A DNA stretch of 64,000 nt from Streptomyces albospinus (GTDB taxonomy: Bacteria > Actinomycetota > Actinomycetes > Streptomycetales > Streptomycetaceae), in NCBI RefSeq assembly GCF_014648695.1, contig NZ_BMRP01000013.1:155171-219170 (forward strand), written 5' to 3'. The translations under genes were made by a program, and so were the position numbers. Under the pieces are notes generated by a model, which saw only the letters and a list, made by a program, of their open reading frames with translations, made no database searches and had not been told where the DNA came from. This document shows, piece by piece, positions 42,930-51,532 of this stretch. How positions within the stretch are numbered: position 1 is the stretch's first letter; every line of letters begins with the position of its first letter.

Positions 42930-44279
42930 ATGCGGTGGGAAGAGAAGGGTCAACACGGAGCGGGGCAGGGCCTGTTGGCCCAGCTGCGCCATCCACCCGG
43001 CGGCCGGAACGCCCGGATCATGCTGCTGGCCCTCTGCCTCGACCGGACCGGCTCCGGGCTGTGGACCTCCGCAGCCGTGCTGTACTTCACGTTCGTGACG
43101 CACCTGAGTGCCCAACAGGTGGGTGTGCTCGTGGGCGTGGCCGGGGTGGCGGGCATCTTCGGCTCCCCGCTGGCCGGTTGGCTCGCCGGCCGCCACCCGG
43201 TGCGCGGGCTGCTGATCGGCTGTCACCTGCTGCGCCTGGTGACCCTCGGCCTGATGCTGCTGTGCACCGGCTTCGGCGCACTGCTCCCCGTCGTGGCCGC
43301 GACCTACCTGGGAGACCGGGCGGCCAAGACGCTGGAGATGCTGTTCGCCACCCGGACCGCGGGGGAGCGGCGCGTCGCCTACCAGGCGCTGTCGCGCAGC
43401 GCGGCCAACGCGGGCTACGCCTTCGGCACCGGCATCGCGGCCGTCGGCGTCGCCGTGGGCACCCACGCCGCGTACGCCGCGCTGATCCTGGGCGATGCGC
43501 TGTCGTTCGTCGCCGCCGCGGCGCTGGTGTGGCGCACCCGCGAACCGCGGGACGGCGCCGTCGAGTCGGCGCGGGCCGACAGCGGCAGCGGCGCTCCGCC
43601 GTCCCGGCCCGCGAGCCCGTGGCGGGACCCCGGGTACCTCCGGTTCGTCCTGCTCGACATCGTGATGAACATCGACGACTCGGTCCTCAACGTCGGCCTG
43701 CCGCTGTGGCTGATCACCCGCACCTCGGCGCCGCACGCCCTGGCCCCGGCGTTCCTCATCGTCAACACGGTGCTGGTCGTGGCGCTGCAAATACGGGTGT
43801 CGGCGCGCGCCGAGGGGCCGCGCCGGGCCGCGCGTGCGGTACTGCTGTACGGGGCCGTGCTGGGCACGTCCTGCGTGGTCGTGGCGGTGTCCGCCCGTGG
43901 CGGGACGGGATGGGCGACGGCGGCACTGCTGACCGCGGCCCTTCTGGTCACGCTGGCGGAGCTGATGCGTTCGGTGAGTTCATGGGAACTGGCGGTCCTG
44001 CTCGCCCCGGCGGACGCGCGCGCCGGGTATCTGGGGGTGGCCGGCATGGCGCAGTCCATCCAGAAATCCGCCGGGCCGCCGCTGCTGACGGGCGCGGTGA
44101 TGGCCGCCGGGCCGGCCGGGTGGCTGGCGCTGGGGGCGGTCACCGCCGGTGTGTCGGTGTGGCAGTGGAGCGCGTGTGCCCGGCGGCTCCGCACCGTCGC
44201 CCCGCCCGCTCCGGCCCCGTCCCGTCCCGCGGAGCCGCGGCCCACGTCCACCACGCCGTACGAGTCCGCCAACCAGTAA
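42930..44279 (+). CDS. MFS transporter
   Basis: A 449-residue major facilitator. Helices follow a 30-residue N-tail: MLLALCLDRTGSGLWTSAAVLYF, QVGVLVGVAGVAGIFGSPLAGWLAGR (signature loop), then LLPVVAATYLGDRAAKT, with the C-half beginning after a Pro/Ser-rich linker (ESARADSGSGAPPSRPA). The family resembles actinobacterial exporters linked to natural-product clusters. Start ATG at 42930 is preceded by GGGAGGGGCAG with long spacing. Followed after 30 bp by a homoserine dehydrogenase-like gene on the same strand, likely one operon. Substrate unknown. Confidence 0.85.
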   Translation: MRWEEKGQHGAGQGLLAQLRHPPGGRNARIMLLALCLDRTGSGLWTSAAVLYFTFVTHLSAQQVGVLVGVAGVAGIFGSPLAGWLAGRHPVRGLLIGCHLLRLVTLGLMLLCTGFGALLPVVAATYLGDRAAKTLEMLFATRTAGERRVAYQALSRSAANAGYAFGTGIAAVGVAVGTHAAYAALILGDALSFVAAAALVWRTREPRDGAVESARADSGSGAPPSRPASPWRDPGYLRFVLLDIVMNIDDSVLNVGLPLWLITRTSAPHALAPAFLIVNTVLVVALQIRVSARAEGPRRAARAVLLYGAVLGTSCVVVAVSARGGTGWATAALLTAALLVTLAELMRSVSSWELAVLLAPADARAGYLGVAGMAQSIQKSAGPPLLTGAVMAAGPAGWLALGAVTAGVSVWQWSACARRLRTVAPPAPAPSRPAEPRPTSTTPYESANQ

Positions 44280-44309
44280 TGCCCGCAGCCGGATGGGAGA
44301 TATTTCGCC

Positions 44310-45338
44310 ATGACCCCCGCCACCGTGCCCCGTTCACCGGATGACGTCTCCGTGGTGCTGTCGGGCCACGGCCCGGTCGGCCGCGCCTTTGCGGAGCGGC
44401 TGCGCACGCGGGGCGACGAGACCGCCCGTGACTACGGGGTCCGGCTGAGGATCGGAGCCGTCCGCGTCGGCGCTGCCCAGTGCCTGCCCCGCGGTGAAGG
44501 GCCGCTGCCGCCGCGATCGGCCTGGGGACCGTCGGAACCGCTGGCGCGGACGCTGGACGAGACCGGCGCACGCGTGCTGGTACAGGCGCTTCCCTCCTCG
44601 CGGCAGGCACGCCAACAGGCCGCCGAAGAGGCCATCCTGGCGCTGCGCCGGGGCGTGCACGTGGTCACCGCGGCCAAGAGCCATCTGCTCACCCACTGGC
44701 GCGCACTCGGCGACGCCGCGCAGGCCGGTGGCAGCCTGATCAGGATCTCCGGGGCCACCGGCGCCGCACTGCCGGCCGGGGACCTGGCGAGAACCGGGGT
44801 GCGCGGTCTCGGCTGCCGGTCGCTCCGGGCCTGTCCCAACGGCACCGCCACGTTCGTACTCGACCGCCTGGCAGCGGGCGACTCCTTGGCCGACGCGGTC
44901 GGCGAGGCGCAGCGGCGGGGCATCGCGGAAGCCGATCCCTCGGCCGATCTGTCGGGTGAGGACGCGGCCACGAAGGTGCGGCTGCTGGCGGCCCTGCTGT
45001 GGGGGTGGGACCCGGCGGACGTCCGGACGCAGACGGAACCGGTGGACCGGCACACCGCACGGGCGGCGCTGTCCGCGGCAGCCGACGGGCGCCGGCTGCG
45101 GGCCGTGGCAAGCGCACGGGCGGACCGGCCGCTCCTGGTCGGCGTCCGGCTGGAGGAGACCGCCCCGGGCGATCCCCTGCACGCGCTGACCGGACCGGAG
45201 AAGGCCGTGGTGTACGGGTGCCCGGACGCCGGTGACATCACCGTGAGCGGTGGCCGGTCAAGCCCGCTCGGTGCCGCTCTCGCCATGGTCAAGGACACCC
45301 TCGACGTCACGACGGCCGGGCGCTGCGGCTTCGGCTGA
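44310..45338 (+). CDS. Homoserine dehydrogenase-like protein, ACT-less
   Basis: A 342-residue protein. NAD-binding start VVLSGHGPVGRAFAERL (residues 15-31), VVTAAKSHLLTHWRAL (Lys near substrate site), GATGAALPAGDLARTG, and the catalytic block ADLSGEDAATKVRLLAALL, where D-x-x-G-x-D-A-x-x-K carries the homoserine dehydrogenase Lys. It lacks the C-terminal ACT regulatory domain of the usual threonine-pathway enzyme, so it is a stand-alone, probably specialised dehydrogenase acting on a homoserine-like or aspartate-semialdehyde-like compound. Neighbours are an MFS exporter and a LysR gene. Function in a small biosynthetic unit is inferred. Confidence 0.82.
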   Translation: MTPATVPRSPDDVSVVLSGHGPVGRAFAERLRTRGDETARDYGVRLRIGAVRVGAAQCLPRGEGPLPPRSAWGPSEPLARTLDETGARVLVQALPSSRQARQQAAEEAILALRRGVHVVTAAKSHLLTHWRALGDAAQAGGSLIRISGATGAALPAGDLARTGVRGLGCRSLRACPNGTATFVLDRLAAGDSLADAVGEAQRRGIAEADPSADLSGEDAATKVRLLAALLWGWDPADVRTQTEPVDRHTARAALSAAADGRRLRAVASARADRPLLVGVRLEETAPGDPLHALTGPEKAVVYGCPDAGDITVSGGRSSPLGAALAMVKDTLDVTTAGRCGFG

Positions 45339-45474
45339 TGCGCCGCGGCGTGCGGCCCGGTTCCGCCGCCTGCGTCTCAGAGCAATCTTGCGGCGAAACA
45401 TCCGTGCGATTGTACTGAAGGTCGTTCGGCTCGGGGCCGGGACGACCGGCGGCGTAGGAGGCGGAAGGAAGCGG

Positions 45475-46467
45475 ATGGAGCTGGAGCTTCGACACCTGCG
45501 AGCCCTGTGTGCGATCGCCGACACCGGGAGTCTCGGCCGGGCCGCGCGGGTGCTCAGGTACTCGCAGCAGGCGATGAGCACCCAACTCCAGCGGATCGAA
45601 GGGCACTTCGGCCAGCCGCTGTTCGAGCGGCACGCGTCGGGCGTGGAGCCGACCCGGTACGGCGCCGAAGTGCTGGCCCAGGCGCGCGAGGTGCTCAACC
45701 GCGCCGATGCCATCGGGCGTCGGCCGGGCAGCCGCGCCGCGGGAGCGGATCAGGTCCTCCGCCTGGCCGCGACCAACTCGCCCGTCCTGTCCGGCATGGT
45801 CGTCCGGATCCGCAGCCGGCTGCCGGATCTGTCGCTGACCGTCAGCAGCGTCTACGCCTCCTCGGAGATCGTGGAGCGGCTGGAGAAGGGCGAGTTGGAC
45901 GCGGCGATCGCGGTGGACTACCCCGGCCTGGAGCTGCCGCATTCCCCCGCCATGGCGCACCGCGGGATCGTCGTCGAGCCGTCGTTCGTGGCCGTACCCG
46001 CGCACCACCGCGTGAAGCACCGCATGGAGGTCGCGCTCGCCGACCTCGCCGACGACGGCTGGTTCCTGACCCCGGACGACGGGGCCGGCTGGCCGGGAGT
46101 GTTCTACACGGCCTGCGCGGCGGCCGGATTCACGCCGGCGGCGGTCCATGAATTCCTCGGCGACCAGCTCCAGCTCCAGAACATGATCGCCGACGGGCTC
46201 GGGGTCTCCGTCGTCCAGGCAACCATCCGGCCGATGACCGGGGTGCTCGTCAAGCCGCTGACCGGCACGCCGCTGTGGTGCCGCTATCTGCTCCTCTGGC
46301 GGCGCGACAGCGTGACCGACGAGGTCGCCGAGACGCTGCACCGCTCCGCCTGTGCCTCCTACCGCGAACTCAGCTCCCACTCACCGCACTTGCAGGCGTG
46401 GGCGGCACGGACGTACGGGGTCGACGGCGCGCACGGCACACCGGGATGCGGATCGGCGCCGGTCTGA
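45475..46467 (+). CDS. LysR family transcriptional regulator
   Basis: A 330-residue LTTR. HTH: LRHLRALCAIADTGSLGRAARVL, then YSQQAMSTQLQRIEGHFGQPLFER (residues 5-55). The effector domain follows with LRLAATNSPVLSGMVVRI and ELDAAIAVDYPG and a C-terminal LLWRRDS block. The ATG at 45475 follows GGAAGGAAGCGG. Same strand as the MFS/homoserine dehydrogenase pair, 136 bp downstream, so it may regulate them or itself. Has about 40 extra C-terminal residues relative to common LTTRs. Confidence 0.9.
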   Translation: MELELRHLRALCAIADTGSLGRAARVLRYSQQAMSTQLQRIEGHFGQPLFERHASGVEPTRYGAEVLAQAREVLNRADAIGRRPGSRAAGADQVLRLAATNSPVLSGMVVRIRSRLPDLSLTVSSVYASSEIVERLEKGELDAAIAVDYPGLELPHSPAMAHRGIVVEPSFVAVPAHHRVKHRMEVALADLADDGWFLTPDDGAGWPGVFYTACAAAGFTPAAVHEFLGDQLQLQNMIADGLGVSVVQATIRPMTGVLVKPLTGTPLWCRYLLLWRRDSVTDEVAETLHRSACASYRELSSHSPHLQAWAARTYGVDGAHGTPGCGSAPV

Positions 46468-46595
46468 CAGGCGGGCGCTGCGCGGCCGGTGTGCCGGCAG
46501 CGCAGGCGGGCGGATGTTGTGGCGGGTCCGCCGATGGTGCTGTCCCCCAGCCCATGGTCCGCGGCCGGCGGGAGTGGCACAGTCCTTCAGGCATC

Positions 46596-46637
46596 TGCCG
46601 ATCCCTACAAGGCACTTGCCGACCCCCACAAGGCGCA
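46596..46637 (+). repeat. Two 21-bp tandem repeats in collagenase leader
   Basis: TGCCGATCCCTACAAGGCACT (46596) is followed directly by TGCCGACCCCCACAAGGCGCA (46617), 16 of 21 positions identical, ending 22 bp before the collagenase start. Confidence 0.55.
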
Positions 46638-46659
46638 TGAATTCACAGAGGGAGCCGCA

Positions 46660-48612
46660 ATGCGCCATCGCAACCCCCCACACAGATTCCTGACCATCGG
46701 CCTGGCGGCCTGCGCCACCACCGTCGGCCTCCTGGTCACCCCGACACTCACGGCGTCCGCTTCGCCGACAGCCGTCAAGGCCGCCGCCGAGCCCGCCGCC
46801 CGATCCCACGGCCCGGTGCGACCGCTGCCGCCGACGGGCCCGGCCACCACCGCCTCGGACCGGTCCGACGTGCAGAGCAGGCCGCACACCGCGGCCCGAC
46901 TCCGGCCGCAGCAGCCGCGAATGAGAACCGCGCACCATGCCCGTGCGGCATCCTGCGCACCGGGCGACTTCGGCAGCCGCAGCGGTGCGGAGCTGGTCGA
47001 CTTCATCAAGAAGTCGACCACCGAATGCGTCAACACGCTCTTCAGCATCACCGGCAAGGACGCCCACGACGTCTTCCAGGAATCCCAGATGGTCCCCGTG
47101 GCAGACGCGCTGAAGAGCGCCTCGGCGACCTATCCCGGTGACGACTCGACCAGCGTGCAGCAACTGGTCCTCTTCCTGCGCGCCGGCTACTACGTCCAGT
47201 ACAACGACTCCAAGGACGTCGGCGACTACGGCAAGGACCTGGCATCCGCCATCGAAGGGGCGCTGGACGCGTTCGTCGGCAACTCGCACTTCATGGACGT
47301 CAGCGACGCGAACGGCGCCGTCGTCGGCGAGGCGATCACCCTCACCGACAGCGCCAACGAGCAGGGGCGGTACCTCGGCACCTACAAGAAGGTCCTGGAC
47401 GCCTACAACAGCTCGTACGACGCCTTCCCGGCCATGGTGAACGCGGTCAACAACGTCTACACACCGCTGTTCCGCGGCCACCAGAACGACGCCTTCGTCA
47501 AGGCGGTCACCAGCGACCCCAGCATCATCGACACCCTGGACGACTTCGCCAAGAAGCACCTCGATCTGCTGGGCACCGACAACGCGTTCCTGACCTCCAA
47601 CGCCGGTACCGAGATGGGGCGCTTCGTCCAGCACGCCGGGGCGCTCCAGGACAAGGTGCGGCCCCTGATGAAGGACCTGCTGGGCAAGTCGCAGATCACC
47701 GGCCGGACCGCCGCGCTGTGGGTCGGCGTGGCCAACATGGCCGACTCCTACGACAAGGCGAACTGTTCCTACTTCGACACCTGCAACCTGGCCGACAAGC
47801 TCACCAAGGCCGCGCTGCCGACCACCCACGCCTGCGATGACACGCGCACCATCCTGGCGCAGGCGCTGACCCCCCAGGACCTCGACGCCGCCTGTGCCAG
47901 CCTCCAGAAGCAGGACGCCTTCTTCCACGGCGTGGCGAAGGACAGCGGCTCGATCCCGGGCCAGTACGAGGACAAGATCCAGGTCATCGTCTTCGCCAGC
48001 CCCACCGACTACAGGACCTACGCGGGACCGATATTCGGCGTCGACACCAACAACGGCGGCATCACCATCACCGGCGACCCGACCAAGCCCGACAACAAAG
48101 TCCAGTCCATCATGTACCAGAAGGGCTCCGACGACGGCTTCCCGGCCCGGATCTGGAACCTCAACCACGAGTACACGCACTACCTCGACGGCCGCTTCGA
48201 CATGAAGGGCGACTTCAGCCAGGAGATCACCGTCCCGGACGTCTGGTGGATCGAGGGCCTGGCCGAGTACGTGTCCTACAGCTACCGCGGTGTCACCGAC
48301 ACCGAGGCGGTCTCCGAGGCCGGCAAGCACACCTACGCGCTGAGCACGCTGTGGCAGAGCACCTACGCCAACAGCGACGTGACCCGCACCTATCCATGGG
48401 GCTATCTGGCCGTGCGGTACATGGTCGAGAAACACCCCGACGACATCCAGGCGATGCTGGCGAAATTCCGGGCGGGTGACTACGCGGGCGGCTACGCCGT
48501 CTACAACTCGCAGATCGGCAACCGCTACGACGCCGACTTCACCTCCTGGCTCGACGCCTGCGCGTCCGGCGGCTGCAAGGCGCACTCGGCCGCACGGCAC
48601 ACCACCCACTGA
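46660..48612 (+). CDS. Secreted M9 family microbial collagenase
   Basis: A 650-residue exported zinc metalloprotease degrading collagen-like proteins. Signal peptide (FLTIGLAACATTVGLLV, cleavage near ASASP, about residue 34), a Pro/Ala/Arg-rich propeptide to about residue 98, an N-terminal activator domain (from CAPGDFGSRSG), and a peptidase domain with zinc motif HEYTH (His503, Glu504, His507) and third ligand Glu in WWIEGLAEYVSYSYRG. No C-terminal PKD or collagen-binding domain is seen, so this is the short form. The RBS GAGGGAG precedes ATG 46660. Followed by a strong bidirectional terminator. Confidence 0.93.
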   Translation: MRHRNPPHRFLTIGLAACATTVGLLVTPTLTASASPTAVKAAAEPAARSHGPVRPLPPTGPATTASDRSDVQSRPHTAARLRPQQPRMRTAHHARAASCAPGDFGSRSGAELVDFIKKSTTECVNTLFSITGKDAHDVFQESQMVPVADALKSASATYPGDDSTSVQQLVLFLRAGYYVQYNDSKDVGDYGKDLASAIEGALDAFVGNSHFMDVSDANGAVVGEAITLTDSANEQGRYLGTYKKVLDAYNSSYDAFPAMVNAVNNVYTPLFRGHQNDAFVKAVTSDPSIIDTLDDFAKKHLDLLGTDNAFLTSNAGTEMGRFVQHAGALQDKVRPLMKDLLGKSQITGRTAALWVGVANMADSYDKANCSYFDTCNLADKLTKAALPTTHACDDTRTILAQALTPQDLDAACASLQKQDAFFHGVAKDSGSIPGQYEDKIQVIVFASPTDYRTYAGPIFGVDTNNGGITITGDPTKPDNKVQSIMYQKGSDDGFPARIWNLNHEYTHYLDGRFDMKGDFSQEITVPDVWWIEGLAEYVSYSYRGVTDTEAVSEAGKHTYALSTLWQSTYANSDVTRTYPWGYLAVRYMVEKHPDDIQAMLAKFRAGDYAGGYAVYNSQIGNRYDADFTSWLDACASGGCKAHSAARHTTH

Positions 48613-48628
48613 CCCTCCGACACGGAAC

Positions 48629-48672
48629 CGGGATCCCCGGGCAGGCCACGACCGGCCTGCCCGGGGATCCCG
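48629..48672. terminator. Bidirectional terminator after collagenase
   Basis: Perfect 19-bp arms CGGGATCCCCGGGCAGGCC and its complement around ACGACC, between convergent collagenase and DUF2867 genes; TTGTT follows on the plus strand. Confidence 0.85.
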
Positions 48673-48687
48673 TTGTTCGGGCACAGC

Positions 48688-49284
48688 TCAACCGGCGCTG
48701 CGTTCACGCCCGTTGGCCTGCCACGTGCGGCCGATCTCGCGCAGCATCGCCGGATACACGCCCAGGTAGCGGAAGGGCTTGATGCCCGCCATGTACAGGG
48801 CGCCGAGCGGCCCGTTGGGCTTCACCAGGACGGCCATCTGGCCGCGGTACCCGCCGGCCCCGTCGGGGACCCAGCCGAGGTGCATGATCCCGTGCATGGT
48901 CCGGTTGGCGATCTCGGAGACCCACTCGTCGTCCGTCAGGTAGACGGAGGTGAAGGCGGTGCCGGGGCGTTCGGGTCCCCGCGGGCCTTCGCGAAGGTCG
49001 GCCGGTAACCGGTCCCGCAGCGACCGGACCCTGGTGCCGACGCCTGTGCCGGATGTGTCCCAGCCGAGCACCTTCCCCAGCTTCCACCGGACCGCGAACA
49101 GCAGCCGCGGTACCGGCGAGGACGCGAACTCCACGCCGTCGTGGGTGAATTGGTCCACCAGCCGGGCGAGGTCCTCGGGTCCGCCCGGTGTCGGCAGGGC
49201 CCACACGTCCTCCAGGTGGAAGTCGCCGGCGATCTCGTGGATCCGCCAGGGGCGAGAGGTGTGCGCGGCAGCGGGAAGTCTCAT
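48688..49284 (-). CDS. DUF2867 family protein
   Basis: A 198-residue protein of the DUF2867 family: RIHEIAGDFHLEDVWALP, WKLGKVLGWD, the stretch AFTSVYLTDDEWVSEIANR and the ending VLVKPNGPLGALYMAGIKPF..YPAMLREIGR. DUF2867 is often fused to or encoded beside NAD-dependent epimerases and has an SRPBCC-like fold; activity is unknown. Start ATG at 49284 follows a short gap with an operator. It is divergent from a TetR gene, which probably represses it. Confidence 0.87.
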   Translation of the reverse strand: MRLPAAAHTSRPWRIHEIAGDFHLEDVWALPTPGGPEDLARLVDQFTHDGVEFASSPVPRLLFAVRWKLGKVLGWDTSGTGVGTRVRSLRDRLPADLREGPRGPERPGTAFTSVYLTDDEWVSEIANRTMHGIMHLGWVPDGAGGYRGQMAVLVKPNGPLGALYMAGIKPFRYLGVYPAMLREIGRTWQANGRERSAG

Positions 49285-49300
49285 GGAGCGGCCCCTAACT

Positions 49301-49351
49301 TATACGGTGGCGTACAAATCGAGGCTAGGACTGTCTGTACGCCGCCGTATA
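49301..49351. promoter_or_regulatory. TetR operator between DUF2867 and tetR genes
   Basis: Arms TATACGGTGGCGTACA (49301) and TGTACGCCGCCGTATA (49336) form an inverted repeat with one mismatch and 19-bp spacer. Each arm carries GTAC and TATAC, giving a two-dimer site overlapping both divergent promoters. Confidence 0.8.
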
Positions 49352-49381
49352 GACGATGGCGGCGTGAGAGGAGACACACCA

Positions 49382-49906
49382 ATGGGCACGACCCGGACGC
49401 CTCGCGGCATGTGGATCGAGGAGGGGCTGCGGGCGCTCTCCACAGGAGGCCCGGACGCCGTCCGGATCGAGGCGCTGGCACAGTCGCTCGGCGTCAGCAA
49501 GCGCGGTTTCTACGGGTACTTCAGCGACCGGGACGCGCTGCTCGGCGAGATGCTCGACACATGGGAGCGCGACACCACCGAAGGGGTGATCGAGGAGATC
49601 GAGCGCGGCGGGGGGGGCACCAGGGCCAAGCTGGAGCGGCTGCTGACGATCGCCCTGTTCACCGAGGAGCCGGGGCGGGGCACGGCCGTCGCCCTCTCGG
49701 TCCGGGACTGGGCCCGGCGCGACGAGACCGTCGCCGAGCGCCTCCGGCGCGTCGACAACCGGCGGATGGACTACCTGCGTTCGCTGTTCGGCAGCTTCTG
49801 TTCGGGCGACGAGGTGGAGGTCCGCAGCATGCTCGCCTTCACGCTGCGCATCGGCAGCCACTTCGTCGCCGCCGACACGGTGCACGGAGCCGAGAGGAGG
49901 TGCTGA
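49382..49906 (+). CDS. TetR family regulator of the DUF2867 gene
   Basis: A 174-residue TetR protein. HTH residues about 8-50: MWIEEGLRALSTGG, RIEALAQSLGVSKRGFYGYF. The C-terminal domain includes DWARRDETVAERLRRVDNRR and MLAFTLRIGSHFVAAD. RBS AGGAG precedes the ATG at 49382. The end is odd: after VAADTVHGA the frame ends quickly (ERRC), while a +1 frame continues in family style (RSREEVLKLTRDWLLR), so a late frameshift or a natural short end removed about 12 residues. DNA-binding should be intact. Confidence 0.85.
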   Translation: MGTTRTPRGMWIEEGLRALSTGGPDAVRIEALAQSLGVSKRGFYGYFSDRDALLGEMLDTWERDTTEGVIEEIERGGGGTRAKLERLLTIALFTEEPGRGTAVALSVRDWARRDETVAERLRRVDNRRMDYLRSLFGSFCSGDEVEVRSMLAFTLRIGSHFVAADTVHGAERRC

Positions 49907-50011
49907 AGCTGACCCGGGACTGGCTGCTGAGGTGGGCGCCCCGTGGCTGCCGGCGTCAGTCCCGGGTCCCGGCCGTCCAGATGCGGCTGCTGAGGTCCGC
50001 ACCGCAGTCGG

Positions 50012-50149
50012 GGAGACGCGCCGGGACTCGCCCTGGTACTGGCCGAGTTGGGCTTCATTGCGGAGCATCGCGGCGACGCCGGGCGCGCCCTCGCCCACCA
50101 TCGGGACAGCCTCGCCGCGGCCCTGCACACCGTCCCCGACGCCCGCTGA
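50012..50149 (+). pseudogene. C-terminal TPR fragment of a lost regulator gene
   Basis: A plus-strand frame ending at 50149 reads LALVLAELGFIAEHRGDAGR then ALAHHRDSLAAALHTV, two helices of a tetratricopeptide repeat as found at the end of AfsR/BTAD or LuxR-type regulators in Streptomyces. No upstream coding part remains, so it is a gene tail. The rest of 49907-50364 shows no other gene. Confidence 0.45.
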
Positions 50150-50364
50150 CATCGGCCACCGCGCGCCGCGGATCCCCGCTCCGGTAGCGCTCCGTGACGT
50201 ACGGACACTCCCCGTACTCGCCGCAGCCCGGCCGGCGGCGCTCCCCGGATACCGGCCCGGCCGCCACCATGAGCTCGGCCGGGTGGGCGCGCGGGACGGG
50301 CGGATCGGGGCTCTACTGGGAGAGGAAGACGAGCAAGTGGAACGTCGCAGCGCGTGGAGGCATC

Positions 50365-51495
50365 GTGGAACTGGCCTTCCTCAATGCGGTGTACGCGAAC
50401 GGGGGCCCGTACGTCTGCGCCTACCTCGACACTTCCCGGGACACCGAGGATCCGGACCGGGGGATCGCGCTGCGCAGACGGCAGGTCTGCGAGGCGCTCG
50501 TGGAGCAGGGCGCCGACGCCGCCACGGTGGCCGCCGTGGCCGGTGTCGCGGGCCGTGACCAGGAGATCGCCGGGCGGCACGGGCAGGCGATCGTCGCCGC
50601 CCGCGGGCGGGTGGTGCTCACCGAGGAACTGCCCGAGCCGCCGGTGCGCGACGAGGCCGCGTTCACCGCGGTGCCCGACCTGATGCCGTTGGTGGTGCAG
50701 TACGCACCGGGCATCCGCTACGTCGCCGCCACCGTGCACAGCCTCACGCTCCCGCATGCGGAGCCCGCGGACGAACTGGAGGTGGCCTGCCAGGCGGGGG
50801 TGTGGCCGAGCAGCGCCGTCGCGCCGGGCGACTGCCGCCGGATGCGCGGTCCCACGGTGAGCTGGCTCAACGGAGCCGGGCAGGAGGCCGCCGACGGCAT
50901 CGCCGGACTGGCACGCAGTACGGGCGCCGAGGCGATCGTGCTGGGCGGGATCACCTGGGCCCGCAACGTACTGGCGGACAACCTGTCCGCACGATGGCGC
51001 AGACGCACCGTCACCTGCGACGGCGACGGATATCCGGCGCCGCAGGGCAGGGCGTTGATGGAGGAGGAGCTCTCCGCGGCGTTCGAGGGGCAGATGTGCG
51101 GCGCCGACCGGGCCCGCGTCGGCCTGTTCCGGGCGCGCCGCACCAGCCGGCACGGCGCCGTCGAGGGCCTGTCCGATGTCGTGGCCGCACTCCAGCGGTC
51201 CCAGGCCGGCACCCTGCTGCTCAACGTCCCGCTCGGCTTCCCGGCGGAACTCCGGGTAGGCGCAGGAGCCACGCGGATCGGCGGCCCGCCCGCGGCGGAC
51301 CTGGGACCGTACGGCGCCCTCGGCTTCGGAGAGGGGCCGGCCGGCGCCGCCGTGATCCGCGCCGCGGTGCGCACGGGCGCGGGACTGATCGTGGTGCCGC
51401 AGGACCAACTGCCCCTGACGGACGGGCTGGGCGCGCTGCTGCGGTACGCCGGCCCGGAGCGCACCCCGCACTTCCACCGGCCGTCCCACGGCTGA
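50365..51495 (+). CDS. baeRF2/Rv2629-like release-factor-fold protein
   Basis: A 376-residue protein of the bacterial archaeo-eukaryotic release factor (baeRF) group. It begins ELAFLNAVYANGGPYVCAYLDTSRDTEDPD, the N-terminal motif of Rv2629-like proteins, and has GIALRRRQ, MPLVVQYAPGIRYVAATV in the middle domain and GAGLIVVPQDQLPLTDGLGA LLRY-type L7Ae-like end. These proteins are thought to act on ribosomes under stress or hibernation. The GTG at 50365 follows GGAGG by 5 bp; a longer frame to 50194 lacks family sequence. Neighbours are unrelated. Confidence 0.8.
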   Translation: MELAFLNAVYANGGPYVCAYLDTSRDTEDPDRGIALRRRQVCEALVEQGADAATVAAVAGVAGRDQEIAGRHGQAIVAARGRVVLTEELPEPPVRDEAAFTAVPDLMPLVVQYAPGIRYVAATVHSLTLPHAEPADELEVACQAGVWPSSAVAPGDCRRMRGPTVSWLNGAGQEAADGIAGLARSTGAEAIVLGGITWARNVLADNLSARWRRRTVTCDGDGYPAPQGRALMEEELSAAFEGQMCGADRARVGLFRARRTSRHGAVEGLSDVVAALQRSQAGTLLLNVPLGFPAELRVGAGATRIGGPPAADLGPYGALGFGEGPAGAAVIRAAVRTGAGLIVVPQDQLPLTDGLGALLRYAGPERTPHFHRPSHG

Positions 51496-51532
51496 GCGGC
51501 GGGCCGGCGGCCACGCCGCGGCGCGGGCGGGC

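Noticed and set aside
46596..46637. The 21-bp tandem repeats read as part of a longer collagenase N-terminus (DPYKALADPHKAH)
   Set aside because: The ATG at 46660 has a good RBS and is followed directly by a signal peptide; the upstream frame would bury the signal.
46381..48684. A 767-codon minus-strand open frame opposite the collagenase gene
   Set aside because: Antisense to a protein with signal peptide and HEYTH zinc motif; the antisense translation is valine/glycine-rich and family-less.
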